Assembly: GCA_036504215.1 (NCBI GenBank)
Contig: DASXVO010000070.1
Location: 62,001 to 126,000 of the forward strand
Direction: 5' to 3'
Source: Vicinamibacterales bacterium
Lineage (GTDB): Bacteria; Acidobacteriota; Vicinamibacteria; Vicinamibacterales; Fen-181
Length of the DNA stretch: 64,000 nt
Position numbers and translations under genes: made by a program
Part shown: in pieces, positions 35,940-44,130 of the stretch
Numbering within the stretch: position 1 is the stretch's first letter
Layout of the letters: each line of letters opens with the position of its first letter
The notes under the pieces: model-generated
The model's database searches: none
What the model was told of the DNA's origin: nothing
What the model saw: the letters and a program-made list of their open reading frames with translations, nothing else

Positions 35940-36709
35940 CCGCGTCGATCACCGCCCGGGCCCTGCAGAAGGTGTTCCTCGATGAAGGACGGGGCGAGGT
36001 GCGTGCCGTGGACGGCGTGGACTTCGAGTGCCACCCGGGCGAGATCTTCGGCCTGCTGGGCGCCAACGGCGCGGGCAAGACGACGACGCTCCGGCTGCTG
36101 TCGACGATCCTGCAGCCGACCGCCGGATCGGCGACGGTGATGGGCTACGACGTGATGACCGCGCCCGAAATGGTCCGGCGTCACCTGGGATTCTACTCGG
36201 CATCGACGGCGCTCTATCCCCGCCTGACGGCGCGGGAGACGATCGACTTCTTCGCCCGCGTGAACGGGTACGCGCCGGAGCGACTCTCGGCGCGCGTGGA
36301 TCAGCTCGTCGAGCGGTTCGGAATCGGGCCGTACGCGAAGGCCCGGGTGGACAAGCTGTCGTCCGGGATGAAGCAGAAGGTCTCCATCGCCCGTACCGTC
36401 GCGCACGACCCGCCCGTGCTCATCTTCGACGAGCCGACCGTCGGCCTCGACGTCCTCAACGCGCTCGAGATGCAGAAGGTGATCGCGGAGTTCAGGGCCG
36501 AAGGCAAGGCGATCATGTTCTCGACGCACATCATGAGCGAGGCCGAGCGGCTGTGCGACCGCATCGCGATCATCCACGACGGACGGATCCTCGCCTGTGA
36601 CACGCTGGCGGCGTTGCGGCAGGCGACTGGACACCGGTATCTCGAGGACATCTTCGTGCACTTCGTGAGGCCGGATGTCGAGTCTCCCGCCGCCGGGGAT
36701 CGGCCATGA
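35936..36709 (+). CDS. ABC transporter ATP-binding protein (NatA-like)
   Basis: A 257-residue ABC ATPase that powers the two flanking permeases. Walker A is GANGAGKTT (about residues 42-50), the signature is LSSGMKQKVSIART, a form typical of NatA/CcmA-type exporters, Walker B is VLIFDEPTVGLDV and the switch His is in FSTHIMSEAERL. A short C-terminal extension (HRYLEDIFVHFVRPD) matches NatA family endings. The start overlaps the preceding permease stop by 4 bases and its stop overlaps the next permease start by 4 bases. The three genes are therefore one translationally coupled operon. Substrates of this class include sodium ions, drugs and signalling peptides, and nothing in the sequence chooses between them. 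Confidence 0.94.
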   Translation: MTASITARALQKVFLDEGRGEVRAVDGVDFECHPGEIFGLLGANGAGKTTTLRLLSTILQPTAGSATVMGYDVMTAPEMVRRHLGFYSASTALYPRLTARETIDFFARVNGYAPERLSARVDQLVERFGIGPYAKARVDKLSSGMKQKVSIARTVAHDPPVLIFDEPTVGLDVLNALEMQKVIAEFRAEGKAIMFSTHIMSEAERLCDRIAIIHDGRILACDTLAALRQATGHRYLEDIFVHFVRPDVESPAAGDRP

Positions 36710-38793
36710 AGCTCGATACGGCCGTCGTCCGCACACTCCTACGGACCGAGATCCTGATGCTGCTGAGGGATCGGCGGACCCTCGTGCTGTCGGTCGTACT
36801 GCCCCTGCTGCTGATGCCGCTGATGATGTTCGGCTCGCAGATCATGGAGAAGCGGCGCCAGCAACGGCTCGAAACCGCCGAGTATACCTTCGCCGTGACC
36901 GGACCGGCCGCCGCCGAAGTCCGGCCGCACGTCGACGCGACGGTCGCGCGACTCCTGCGGGAACGGGCGAACGATGCGTCGGTGCTGCGGGTCCGGGAGA
37001 TCGTCGTCACCGATGGACTCGCCGCATTGCGGCGGGAACAGCTCGACTTCGTCGTCGAGGCCTCGACGGCGCCCGCCTCACCCGTTGTCCCTCCACCCGG
37101 TGCACCCAGGCCCGGAGATCGGTCGGCCGGCGCGCGCGAGACACCGGTGCCCGGCGTGCCTGTGGTCACCGTCATCAAGCGCGGCGAATCGGACCGGTCG
37201 TCGCGAGCCGCGTCACGATGGCGGGACGCCTTGCGTGAGACGCGACGCCTGGAACGCGCACACCTGATGGCCGAGGCCGGGCTCCCGGTGGCGGTGGCCG
37301 ACGTCGCCGTCGTCACAAACGCCAACGTCGCCACCGAGGGACAGGTGGCCGGCCTGACGCTCGGACGGCTCCTGACGCTGATGCTGCTGATGTTCCTCCT
37401 CACCGGCGGGTCGTCGGTCGCCACCGACAGCCTGGCCGGCGAGAAGGAACGGGGCACGCTCGAGACCCTGCTGACCACGGCGGCCGGTCGCGTCGAGATC
37501 GTGACCGCGAAACTGCTGGCCGTGCTTCTCGTCGCGCTGGCCACGACAGTGATCCAGGTGGCCAACCTGCTGGTCTACGTCGGCTTCAAAATCATCCCGG
37601 CCAGTGCGGGATTCTCCGCGGCGATCCATCCCGCCGCCACCGTCCTCATCCTCGCGCTGTTCCTGCCGTTGGCGGCGCTGGTTGCCTCCGTGTTGTTGCT
37701 GATCTCCGGCCACGCCCGGACGTACAAGGAAGCGCAGTTCCTGTTCCTGCCGGTGTTCCTGATCGGCATGGTGCCCGCGCTCGCGGCGTTCCTGCCAGGG
37801 CTGAAGCTCCGGTCCGCCATCGCGGTGATCCCCGTGTCGAACGTGGCGGTCGCGGTGAAGGAGATCCTGACCGGCCGCTTCGACTGGCCGATGCTCGTCG
37901 TGACGTTCGCGGTGAACGCCGCCGCCGCGGCCTGGCTGGTCCGCCTGACCGTCCGCGCGCTCTCCACCGAACGCCTCGTGTCTCCGACTCAGACCGACAG
38001 CGTCGCGATCGTCGGCGGCGCGCCGCTGTTCAGCCGACACGTCTTTCGATGGTTCGCCGTGCTGTGGGGCATCTTGATCCTCACGTCGGGGTACCTCGGG
38101 GAGTCGCACATTCGCGTGCAGGTGTCGGTCAACCTGCTCGTCCTGTTCACGGGAACCGTCGCGCTGATCCTGTCCCGATACCGGCTCGAGCCGCGAACCG
38201 CGCTCGCGTTGCGGCCCGTGAAACCGGCGGTCTGGCTGGCGGTCCTGATCGGCGCACCGGCAGGCTTGCTCACCGGGATCGGCGTCTTCCGTGTCGCGGC
38301 GCTCGTGTTCCCCGTCCCTCCGCAGGCGCTCGAGGCGTTCAGCAAGGCACTGTTGCCCGCGGACTTCCCGCTGTGGCAGGCGGTGATCTTCGTGGCCGTC
38401 ATGCCGGGCATCTTCGAGGAGTTGCTCTTCCGCGGCGTCTTCCTCCACGGCCTCGTCCGCCGGTTCCATCCGATCGTCGCCGTCGTGGCGATCGGCGCGA
38501 TGTTCGGCCTCATGCACGTGTCGCTCTTCCGTCTCGTGCCGACGGCCTACCTCGGCATGCTGCTGGCCGGCATCACGCTCGTGACGGGCTCGGTGTTCCC
38601 GGCGATGCTCTGGCACTTCCTGAACAACCTGCTCGGCGTGTCGTCGCCCTCGCTGAACATCCCGTGGGAGGCCTTCGGTCCGTCCACCTACGGCGCGGCG
38701 GCGCTGGCACTCGCGCTCAGTGGCTGGATTCTCTGGAGGAACCGGACGCCGTACCCCGGGCTGAGGTGGCGCGCCCCTACTTCCGGGGCCTAA
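36706..38793 (+). CDS. ABC-2 permease fused to a CPBP intramembrane protease
   Basis: A 695-residue fusion. Residues 1-430 are a NatB-like permease: helix VLSVVLPLLLMPLMMFGSQI, an extracytoplasmic domain with proline-rich linker, GEKERGTLETLLTTAAGRVE, then five helices. Residues about 445-680 are a CPBP (CAAX protease and bacteriocin-processing) domain: EELLFRG with Glu571, Glu572 and Arg576, then FGLMHVSLF and LWHFLNN, providing the conserved His and Asn. CPBP proteins cleave substrates in the membrane, for example during maturation or immunity to peptides. The fused form is a known family, and coupling export with proteolysis suggests a peptide substrate. It overlaps the ATPase gene by 4 bases, and its end overlaps the convergent selenoprotein gene by 17 bases. 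Confidence 0.9.
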   Translation: MKLDTAVVRTLLRTEILMLLRDRRTLVLSVVLPLLLMPLMMFGSQIMEKRRQQRLETAEYTFAVTGPAAAEVRPHVDATVARLLRERANDASVLRVREIVVTDGLAALRREQLDFVVEASTAPASPVVPPPGAPRPGDRSAGARETPVPGVPVVTVIKRGESDRSSRAASRWRDALRETRRLERAHLMAEAGLPVAVADVAVVTNANVATEGQVAGLTLGRLLTLMLLMFLLTGGSSVATDSLAGEKERGTLETLLTTAAGRVEIVTAKLLAVLLVALATTVIQVANLLVYVGFKIIPASAGFSAAIHPAATVLILALFLPLAALVASVLLLISGHARTYKEAQFLFLPVFLIGMVPALAAFLPGLKLRSAIAVIPVSNVAVAVKEILTGRFDWPMLVVTFAVNAAAAAWLVRLTVRALSTERLVSPTQTDSVAIVGGAPLFSRHVFRWFAVLWGILILTSGYLGESHIRVQVSVNLLVLFTGTVALILSRYRLEPRTALALRPVKPAVWLAVLIGAPAGLLTGIGVFRVAALVFPVPPQALEAFSKALLPADFPLWQAVIFVAVMPGIFEELLFRGVFLHGLVRRFHPIVAVVAIGAMFGLMHVSLFRLVPTAYLGMLLAGITLVTGSVFPAMLWHFLNNLLGVSSPSLNIPWEAFGPSTYGAAALALALSGWILWRNRTPYPGLRWRAPTSGA

Positions 38794-39325
38794 CGCCGAG
38801 GGCTTCGAGTCGCGCATGCACTTCCTCGCCGTGGCCGTCCGGGACCACCTGCTTGTCGATGAAGAGAATCCGCCCGTCCACGCCGATGTAGAACGTCCAT
38901 CGGGCCGGCGCGGGACGCCCGCCCGCCAGCACCCCGTACGCGTGCGCCACCCGGCGGCCGGGGTCGCTCAGGATCGGATGAGGCAGATCGAGCACCTCGG
39001 CGATCTCGCGGTTTCGCTCCACCGGATCGGTGCTTGCCTCGAAGAACGCGACGTCGAACGCACGCAGCGCATCGCCGCGCTCACGGCGCGGCTGACAATC
39101 AATCACTCAGAGCTTGGCGAATACCTTCGGGAACCAGGCGAGCACGATCGGCTGCTTGCCGACGAAGTCGGCGAGCCGGTACGTCTTTCCGTCCGAGCCG
39201 GGCAGCGTGAAGGCGGGCGCGGGATCGCCGGGCTTCAGGCCCGCATCGTCCTGCGCCGAGACCCGGGTGAGCGTCACCAAGGTCAGGATCCCGATCGCCA
39301 GCCAACACGCAACGCGGCAGTTCAA
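38777..39325 (-). CDS. Apparent selenocysteine-containing peroxiredoxin (AhpC/TSA family), exported
   Basis: Read through one in-frame TGA (39107-39109) this gives 182 residues with Sec at position 73. A signal peptide (residues 1-25) ends at VSAQ. The thioredoxin-fold peroxiredoxin follows: KPGDPAPAFTLPGSDGKTY, PIVLAWFPKVFAKL, TGA, VIDC, then RERGDALRAFDVAFFEAS, HPILSD and RWTFYIGVDG. Aligned without gaps to WFPKAFTxGCTxEC-type relatives, the TGA falls exactly on the peroxidatic cysteine and Cys77 matches the second Cys. Both flanks are intact, in frame and well conserved, unlike a decayed gene. A SECIS-like hairpin follows. It would reduce peroxides outside the cytoplasm. The start is TTG with GGAGG 6 bases upstream. 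The Thr three residues before the active site, normally conserved, is Ala here. No selA, selB, selC or selD gene was seen. A point nonsense mutation is the alternative. Confidence 0.8.
39074..39092 (-). promoter_or_regulatory. Candidate bacterial SECIS element
   Basis: On the minus strand a perfect 7-bp stem (GCCGCGC with GCGCGGC) closes a 5-base loop CGUGA. The stem begins 14 bases after the TGA and the loop 22 bases after it, so the loop guanine is 23 bases downstream. Bacterial SECIS elements lie immediately 3' of the UGA, inside the coding region, with a G in the first two loop positions at roughly 16-37 bases. The spacer between TGA and stem is AU-rich in an otherwise GC-rich gene. It would recruit SelB. 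Confidence 0.65.
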
Positions 39326-39428
39326 GCCGGTCCTCCGCGCCGAACGCGTCCCGCTCGACCGTTTCGCGATGCCTCAGGCACCGAGAGCGTCAGTGTCCGC
39401 ACGGTCCGACCAGGCAGGAACGAGATGG

Positions 39429-39758
39429 CTACCCCTTCGCCGTGTGACAACGGATGTCGTGGTTGAGCGTGTGGATCTGTCGCCTGAGGCTCCGGAGTAG
39501 CACCTGGTCGTGGGCCTCCAGCGCGGCATCTCGCCGCTTGCGCAGGTCTCGCATCGCCACTTTTGTCGCCAACTTGTCGAAGCCGCCGAGAGCGTGGTGT
39601 TCGTGCGTCGTGACGTTCAGCGCCTTGCAGAGGGCGACGAGCAAGTGATCCTTGTTCAGCTGGGTGTAGCCACGAACTGCTTCGTGCTCGACGCCTTTCG
39701 CAATCTCACGCAGATCGCCGACGGTCTTTTCCTTCAGCTCATGGTAGGTGTACGCCAT
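39429..39758 (-). CDS. Small protein with Rho_N-like domain
   Basis: A 109-residue soluble protein with ribosome binding site GGAGGG 3 bases before ATG 39758. Residues about 3-45 (YHELKEKTVGDLREIAKGVE, then VRGYTQLNKDHLLVALCKAL) match the helix-extension-helix pattern of the Rho termination factor N-terminal (SAP/HeH-like) domain. The second half is basic and helical (RDLRKRRDAALEAHDQVLLR, LRRQIHTLNHDIRCH) and probably forms a coiled coil. It may bind nucleic acid. The same combination occurs in uncharacterised proteins of several phyla, so a specific role cannot be assigned. It is separated from the peroxiredoxin gene by about 100 bases on the same strand. Confidence 0.75.
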   Translation of the reverse strand: MAYTYHELKEKTVGDLREIAKGVEHEAVRGYTQLNKDHLLVALCKALNVTTHEHHALGGFDKLATKVAMRDLRKRRDAALEAHDQVLLRSLRRQIHTLNHDIRCHTAKG

Positions 39759-39806
39759 CGTCCCTCCTTCGGGCGCATTGTAACCAAAGCGCCGGGACGC
39801 TGCACG

Positions 39807-40574
39807 TCATCTGATCGGCAAGGGGGGATCGGTTGTCGGAGCCGGTTCGGCCGTGGACGGGGACGGTGCAGCCAGCGCGGGACGTGCGCGCAGACGCCAA
39901 GGCATCAGCAGAGACTCGGTCAGACGGGATCCCGAGAGCTTCGAATGCCCCTGGGTCCGTTCGGTGAAGACGATCGGCACCTCGACCACGCGCGCCCCCC
40001 GCCGAACCGCCTCGAACGCCATCTCCACCTGGAACGCGTACCCCTCGGATACGATGCGATCGAGCGGAATGCGCTCGAGCGTCTCCCTCCTCCAACAGCG
40101 GAACCCGGCCGTGCAATCGGTCAGCGGGAGGCCGGTCACGGCTCTGATGTAGCGGTTGGCGAACGTGCTCAGAACCAGCCGGCGAAGCGGCCAGTTCACG
40201 ACGCTAATGCCGTGCACGTACCTCGAGCCGATGGCGAGGTCCGCGTCGTCCACGGCGGCCACCAGCTCGGGCAACGCCTTCGGGTCGTGTGAGAAGTCGG
40301 CGTCCATCTGACAGATGCGATCGGCGTCTCCGATCAGCGCGTGCTGAAACCCATCCACATAGGCCCGGCCCAGGCCGGCCCGGCCCGTCCGGTGGAGAAC
40401 CGAGACGCGCCCCGGATACTTCGCCGCGACGAGATCCGCAATCTCACCAGTACCGTCCGGCGAACGGTCGTCCACCACCATCGCCTGGTAGCCGTCGAGT
40501 GCGAGGATCGCATGGAGGAGCGGCTCGATCGTCTCGCGTTCGTTGAAGGTGGGGACGATGACCAGCACGCGCAT
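39807..40574 (-). CDS. Polyprenol-phosphate mannosyltransferase-like GT2 enzyme
   Basis: A 255-residue family 2 glycosyltransferase. It starts MRVLVIVPTFNERETIEPLL, followed by MVVDDRSPDGTGEIAD, GRAGLGRAYVDGF and the catalytic DxD in CQMDADFSHDPKALP. SRYVHG, LPLTDCTAGFRCWR and FTERTQGHSKL are conserved blocks of dolichol-phosphate mannose synthases. The enzyme makes polyprenyl-phosphate-mannose (or another hexose) in the cytoplasm, which serves GT-C membrane transferases. Several such GT-C genes lie nearby (33 and 48-52 kb). It has no C-terminal membrane domain, and ends with a Pro/Ala-rich tail. ATG 40574 begins immediately with the GT2 strand, which decides the start. Bactoprenol glucosyltransferase is the main alternative. 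Confidence 0.92.
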   Translation of the reverse strand: MRVLVIVPTFNERETIEPLLHAILALDGYQAMVVDDRSPDGTGEIADLVAAKYPGRVSVLHRTGRAGLGRAYVDGFQHALIGDADRICQMDADFSHDPKALPELVAAVDDADLAIGSRYVHGISVVNWPLRRLVLSTFANRYIRAVTGLPLTDCTAGFRCWRRETLERIPLDRIVSEGYAFQVEMAFEAVRRGARVVEVPIVFTERTQGHSKLSGSRLTESLLMPWRLRARPALAAPSPSTAEPAPTTDPPLPIR

Positions 40575-40708
40575 TTTCAGACGTCTCCAGGGATCGCCGC
40601 ATCCAAGGCGGGAGGTGGCCGGCCGCCACGCGCCCGCCACCGACGGGCGTGTTTCTACTCTAGCTCGTTTGACGCCTCCGGGTCCCTCTTTCGACCGATA
40701 CCCTCGCG

Positions 40709-40812
40709 CTCCTCATCCTTCCTCCTTCATCCTTCATCCTTCCTCCTTCATCCTTCCTCGTTTCTCCCTCCTCCTTCCTCCTTCATCCTTCATCCTTCAT
40801 CCTTCATCCTTG
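40709..40812. repeat. Pyrimidine-rich heptamer microsatellite
   Basis: About 100 bases of almost pure C/T built from ATCCTTC-like heptamers and degenerate forms (CTCCTTC). At least four perfect tandem copies occur at 40783-40811. On the minus strand the unit reads AAGGATG. It sits just downstream of the S9 peptidase stop codon (40823) and before the mannosyltransferase start (40574) on the same strand. The purine strand repeats a Shine-Dalgarno-like AAGGA followed by ATG. No gene is assigned. Confidence 0.85.
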
Positions 40813-40822
40813 TTCTTCGCCC

Positions 40823-43021
40823 TCACCTTCCCGTCGTCCGCCCGAGCATCCGTTCCATCCATGCCGCGGTCGCCCTGGATGCAGCGACCCAGTTCCGATG
40901 CAGCAGAAAATCGTGGATGTCGTCGGGGATGATCATCTCCTCGAACGGTACGCCTTTCGCCTTCAGGCGCTGCACCAGGTCCACGGTCTGCTGAAACTGC
41001 ACGTTGCGGTCGTCGTCGCCGTGGATGAGCAGCACAGGCGATTTCCAGGTGGAGATCGCCGACACTGGCGAGGACTCCCAGGCCACCGTGGCCGCCTTCC
41101 GAAGCTCGTCCTCGCTGACGCCGTCGCCGACAAGTGCGGAGACGGCCAACTCGGGATTCGAAGACGCGCTTGCCACGCGATGCGCCCAATCGTGAACGCC
41201 ATGAAGGTCCACGCCGGTCGCGAACACGTCCGAGTTGCGACCGAGCGCGAGCGCGGTGAGGTAGCCACCGTACGAGCCGCCATAGATCCCGATGCGCGCC
41301 CGGTCCACATCGGGCCGTGCCTGCAGGTAGCGTCCGGCCGCCAGCACATCCTGGTACTCCGCGGCGCCACGTGCCCCGCCGGTACTCGGGTACTGGAAGG
41401 CGTGACCGTAACCAATCCCCAGGCGGTAGTTCACCGACAGGACCACGAAGCCCCGGCTGGCGAGGTACTGGTTCAGGGCGTAGGTGTTCGCGTAGTAGAA
41501 GCCGTAGTGCCAGCCGAGCAGCATCTGCCTGGGCGGACCGCCGTGCACGAAGATCACGGCGGGACGCCGGGTGTCGCCGCTGGCGGTCTTGAAGAGCTGG
41601 CAGTGCACCGCCGTCCCGTCGGGGGCATTCACGACGACCGGCTGGGGCGTCACGAGCAGGCCGGCCGGGTATTCAAGTGGCAGGGCGTCGGCCATGACGG
41701 GCCGTGCGGACCCGCCGCCGAACGGCACGACTGTCGGCAGGCCAGGTGTCTGAACGCCACCGGCGAAGTACGCGAGCGTGGCGCCGTCGCCCGTGACGAT
41801 CGGGCTCCACTCGTTCCCGAGACCGTTCGTCAGTGGCTCGGGGGCGGCCCGATCCACGGGCACGCGCCACAGGTGGCGCCGGTCGATGTCGTTCGGGTCG
41901 GAACCCGTGTTCGCGTTGTAGACCATCCAGCGCCGATCGGGAGTCATCGACACGTGCTCGACCATGAAGGCGCCGGGCGTGAGCAGCGTGGCCTTGGTCC
42001 CGCCAGCGGCGGGCACCGAATAGAGATGCGGCCAGCCGTCCTGGTACGAAAGGAACACCAGGCGATCACCGTCGGCCCAGTGCAGGTTCACGCCCCCCGC
42101 AGTGCGGGGAACCGACCCGGCCGGTGTCGCGTCGCTGTGCCACACTTCGCGCGCTTCTCCCGTCGACACGTCGGCCACCCAGAGCGCCCAGGGCTGGACG
42201 GGCTGCTGCAGACCGGACGCCCGTGGCGCGCCGCGGCCGGGCTGCCGAACGAACGCGAGGCGCCGACCGTCAGGCGACCACACGGGACCCGAATCGCGCG
42301 CGGTGGAAGGCGCGAGGTACCGCAGGGGTTGATCCGGGCCGGTGAACAGCGCGATGAAGCTGTGATCGCCGCGCTCGGACACGAAGGCGAGCGTGCGGCC
42401 GTCGGGCGCCCAGGCGGGCGACGCACTCCGGCCACGCGCGAAGAACATCAGGGTCGCCGGCGTCCCGGTCGTGTCACCAAGCCAGATCTTGCCTTGGCGG
42501 ACGAAGGCCACCTTGGCCGCACCGGCGGCGGGCGCGGGGTCGTCGCCCTCGCCGATCAACGTCGGCGCACCACCGGCGAGGGGCACCGCCCACACCTGCA
42601 TCTTCGGCTGAACCGGACTGCTGGTCGGGTTCGGCATCAGATCCCCTTCGGCCGGCCAGTTGGAACCGTGATCGCCACCCCGGACGTATACGACGTGGCG
42701 GCCGTCGCCCGAGAACACGAGCCCCGTCAGTTCCTGCCCGTCATCGGTGCCGTAGTCGGTCAGGCGGCGGGGCTGGTACGCGGGAGCTTCCGCCAGATAC
42801 ACGTTGCGTCGGCCACGCTCGAACATGGCGAACGCGAGCGTCCCCCCGCGGGTCGAGGCCGTCAGTTCGGAAGCGAACGGAGCGCTGAGGATCTGGTCGA
42901 TCGTGAAGCTGCGGCCGGCCGCCGGCGCCTGCGCGTGCAGGACGGTCCAGACGAGCAAGAGGCCAACGACCGTGATCGGGCCAATCGTGCGGGAGAAAGC
43001 AGAGCGGCGAATGAAGTTCAT
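40823..43021 (-). CDS. Secreted S9 family peptidase
   Basis: A 732-residue exported serine peptidase. The signal peptide (residues 1-31) includes ITVVGLLLVWTVLHAQA. A long propeller region (about 45-470) has repeated SPDGRRLAFV-like blades and ends before VVNAPDGTAVHCQLFKTAS. The hydrolase domain contains FVHGGPPRQM, the nucleophile Ser583 in YGGSYGGYLTA, Asp in LIHGDDDRNVQ and His in IPDDIHDFLL. The sequence RLGIGYGHAFQYP is typical of the acylaminoacyl-peptidase/dipeptidyl peptidase group. It would act on peptides in the periplasm. The gene is preceded by a divergent region of about 160 bases shared with the TatT gene, and followed by the pyrimidine repeat. Confidence 0.92.
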   Translation of the reverse strand: MNFIRRSAFSRTIGPITVVGLLLVWTVLHAQAPAAGRSFTIDQILSAPFASELTASTRGGTLAFAMFERGRRNVYLAEAPAYQPRRLTDYGTDDGQELTGLVFSGDGRHVVYVRGGDHGSNWPAEGDLMPNPTSSPVQPKMQVWAVPLAGGAPTLIGEGDDPAPAAGAAKVAFVRQGKIWLGDTTGTPATLMFFARGRSASPAWAPDGRTLAFVSERGDHSFIALFTGPDQPLRYLAPSTARDSGPVWSPDGRRLAFVRQPGRGAPRASGLQQPVQPWALWVADVSTGEAREVWHSDATPAGSVPRTAGGVNLHWADGDRLVFLSYQDGWPHLYSVPAAGGTKATLLTPGAFMVEHVSMTPDRRWMVYNANTGSDPNDIDRRHLWRVPVDRAAPEPLTNGLGNEWSPIVTGDGATLAYFAGGVQTPGLPTVVPFGGGSARPVMADALPLEYPAGLLVTPQPVVVNAPDGTAVHCQLFKTASGDTRRPAVIFVHGGPPRQMLLGWHYGFYYANTYALNQYLASRGFVVLSVNYRLGIGYGHAFQYPSTGGARGAAEYQDVLAAGRYLQARPDVDRARIGIYGGSYGGYLTALALGRNSDVFATGVDLHGVHDWAHRVASASSNPELAVSALVGDGVSEDELRKAATVAWESSPVSAISTWKSPVLLIHGDDDRNVQFQQTVDLVQRLKAKGVPFEEMIIPDDIHDFLLHRNWVAASRATAAWMERMLGRTTGR

Positions 43022-43181
43022 AGGTGATGCGCCATCCTCGCCACCAGCGACGTCGTCTGTAGCAGGAATTCAGGTTGGCCGATTGGGCCGATTGATCATA
43101 CACATCCCCGCCATCCGGGTCGATGGGCCGAGAAACCGATGTGCGAAGTGGGGTACAATGACTGGCCCCGCGTTGAAGGAT

Positions 43182-44099
43182 ATGACAGCGAAACCCATCA
43201 TCCGCGCCGTGGTGCTGTTCCTTGTCGTCAGCAGCCTGCCAGGCTGCTCGATCAAGAAAATGGCGATCAACACCGTCGGCAATACGTTGGCCGACTCAGG
43301 ATCGACGTTTGCCGCCGATGACGATCCCGAGCTGGTCGCCGCGGCGGTCCCGTTCGGCTTGAAGACGATCGAAGGCCTGCTCGCTCAAGCACCGAACCAC
43401 AGAGGTCTCCTCTTTGCGGCCTGCAGCGGCTTCACGCAGTATGCGTACGCGTTCGTCCAGCAGCCTGCCGACTACATCGAGGCCAAGGATCTCGACCAGG
43501 CGACCGCGATGCGGGCTCGGGCGAAGAAGCTGTTCGTGCGGGCGCGCGACTACGGCCTGCGCGGGTTCGACGTCGAGTTCCCGGGCTTCAGCGGCCGGAT
43601 CCGCAAGGACACGGACGGCGAGCTGCAGCGGCTGAAGAAGGAGCACGTCCCGCTGCTCTACTACACCGGGGCGGCCTGGGCGGCGGCGTTTGCCATCGAC
43701 GTCACGGACTCGCAGCTTGCGACCGACCAGACGATCATCGAGAAGCTGATGCGCCGCGCGCTGGCACTGGACGAAGGGTGGGGCGCCGGGTCGCTTCACG
43801 ACTTCTTCATTTCGTGGGAAGCGGCGCACGTGTCGGGCGGCGGCACCCTCGAGAAGGCGAAAGAGCACTTCGACAGGTCGCGTCAGCTGTCGGCCGGCCA
43901 GCGCGTGTCACCGCTCGTCAGCTACGCCGAGTCGGTCCTCCTCGCCACGCGAGACCGAAAGGCCTTCGAGGCGCTGCTCAACGAGGCGATCGAGTTCGAC
44001 ATCGCAAAAGCCCCGCCGGACCAGAAGCTGCCGAACGTGCTCGCGCAGAGGCGTGCGCGGTGGCTGCTCAGCCGGACCGACGACCTATTCCACCCCTAG
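43182..44099 (+). CDS. tatT: TRAP transporter TatT-family lipoprotein
   Basis: A 305-residue periplasmic lipoprotein made of TPR-like helices. The signal peptide ends in lipobox SLPGC. Characteristic TatT blocks are VPFGLKTIEGLLAQAPNH, LLFAACSGFTQYAYAFVQQP, RARDYGLRGF and LLYYTGAAWAAAFAI. TatT (TP0956 in Treponema pallidum) forms a trimer that docks onto the substrate-binding protein TatP and is thought to help ligand delivery to a TRAP permease. ATG 43182 was preferred because the alternative ATG at 43158 overlaps a -10 like element, TACAAT (43154-43159). GAAGGA lies very close to the ATG. It is followed by dctP and a fused dctQM gene, so this is a complete TatT-type TRAP operon. Confidence 0.87.
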   Translation: MTAKPIIRAVVLFLVVSSLPGCSIKKMAINTVGNTLADSGSTFAADDDPELVAAAVPFGLKTIEGLLAQAPNHRGLLFAACSGFTQYAYAFVQQPADYIEAKDLDQATAMRARAKKLFVRARDYGLRGFDVEFPGFSGRIRKDTDGELQRLKKEHVPLLYYTGAAWAAAFAIDVTDSQLATDQTIIEKLMRRALALDEGWGAGSLHDFFISWEAAHVSGGGTLEKAKEHFDRSRQLSAGQRVSPLVSYAESVLLATRDRKAFEALLNEAIEFDIAKAPPDQKLPNVLAQRRARWLLSRTDDLFHP

Positions 44100-44130
44100 C
44101 GGTCTTCTTTCCGAGACGAGAGATCGAATC

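Noticed and set aside
39107-39109. Frameshifted or split peroxiredoxin pseudogene
   Set aside because: Both halves are in the same frame with no gap against the family, and the only disruption is TGA at the catalytic Cys with a hairpin downstream. Selenocysteine explains this better than random decay, though a nonsense mutation is not fully excluded.
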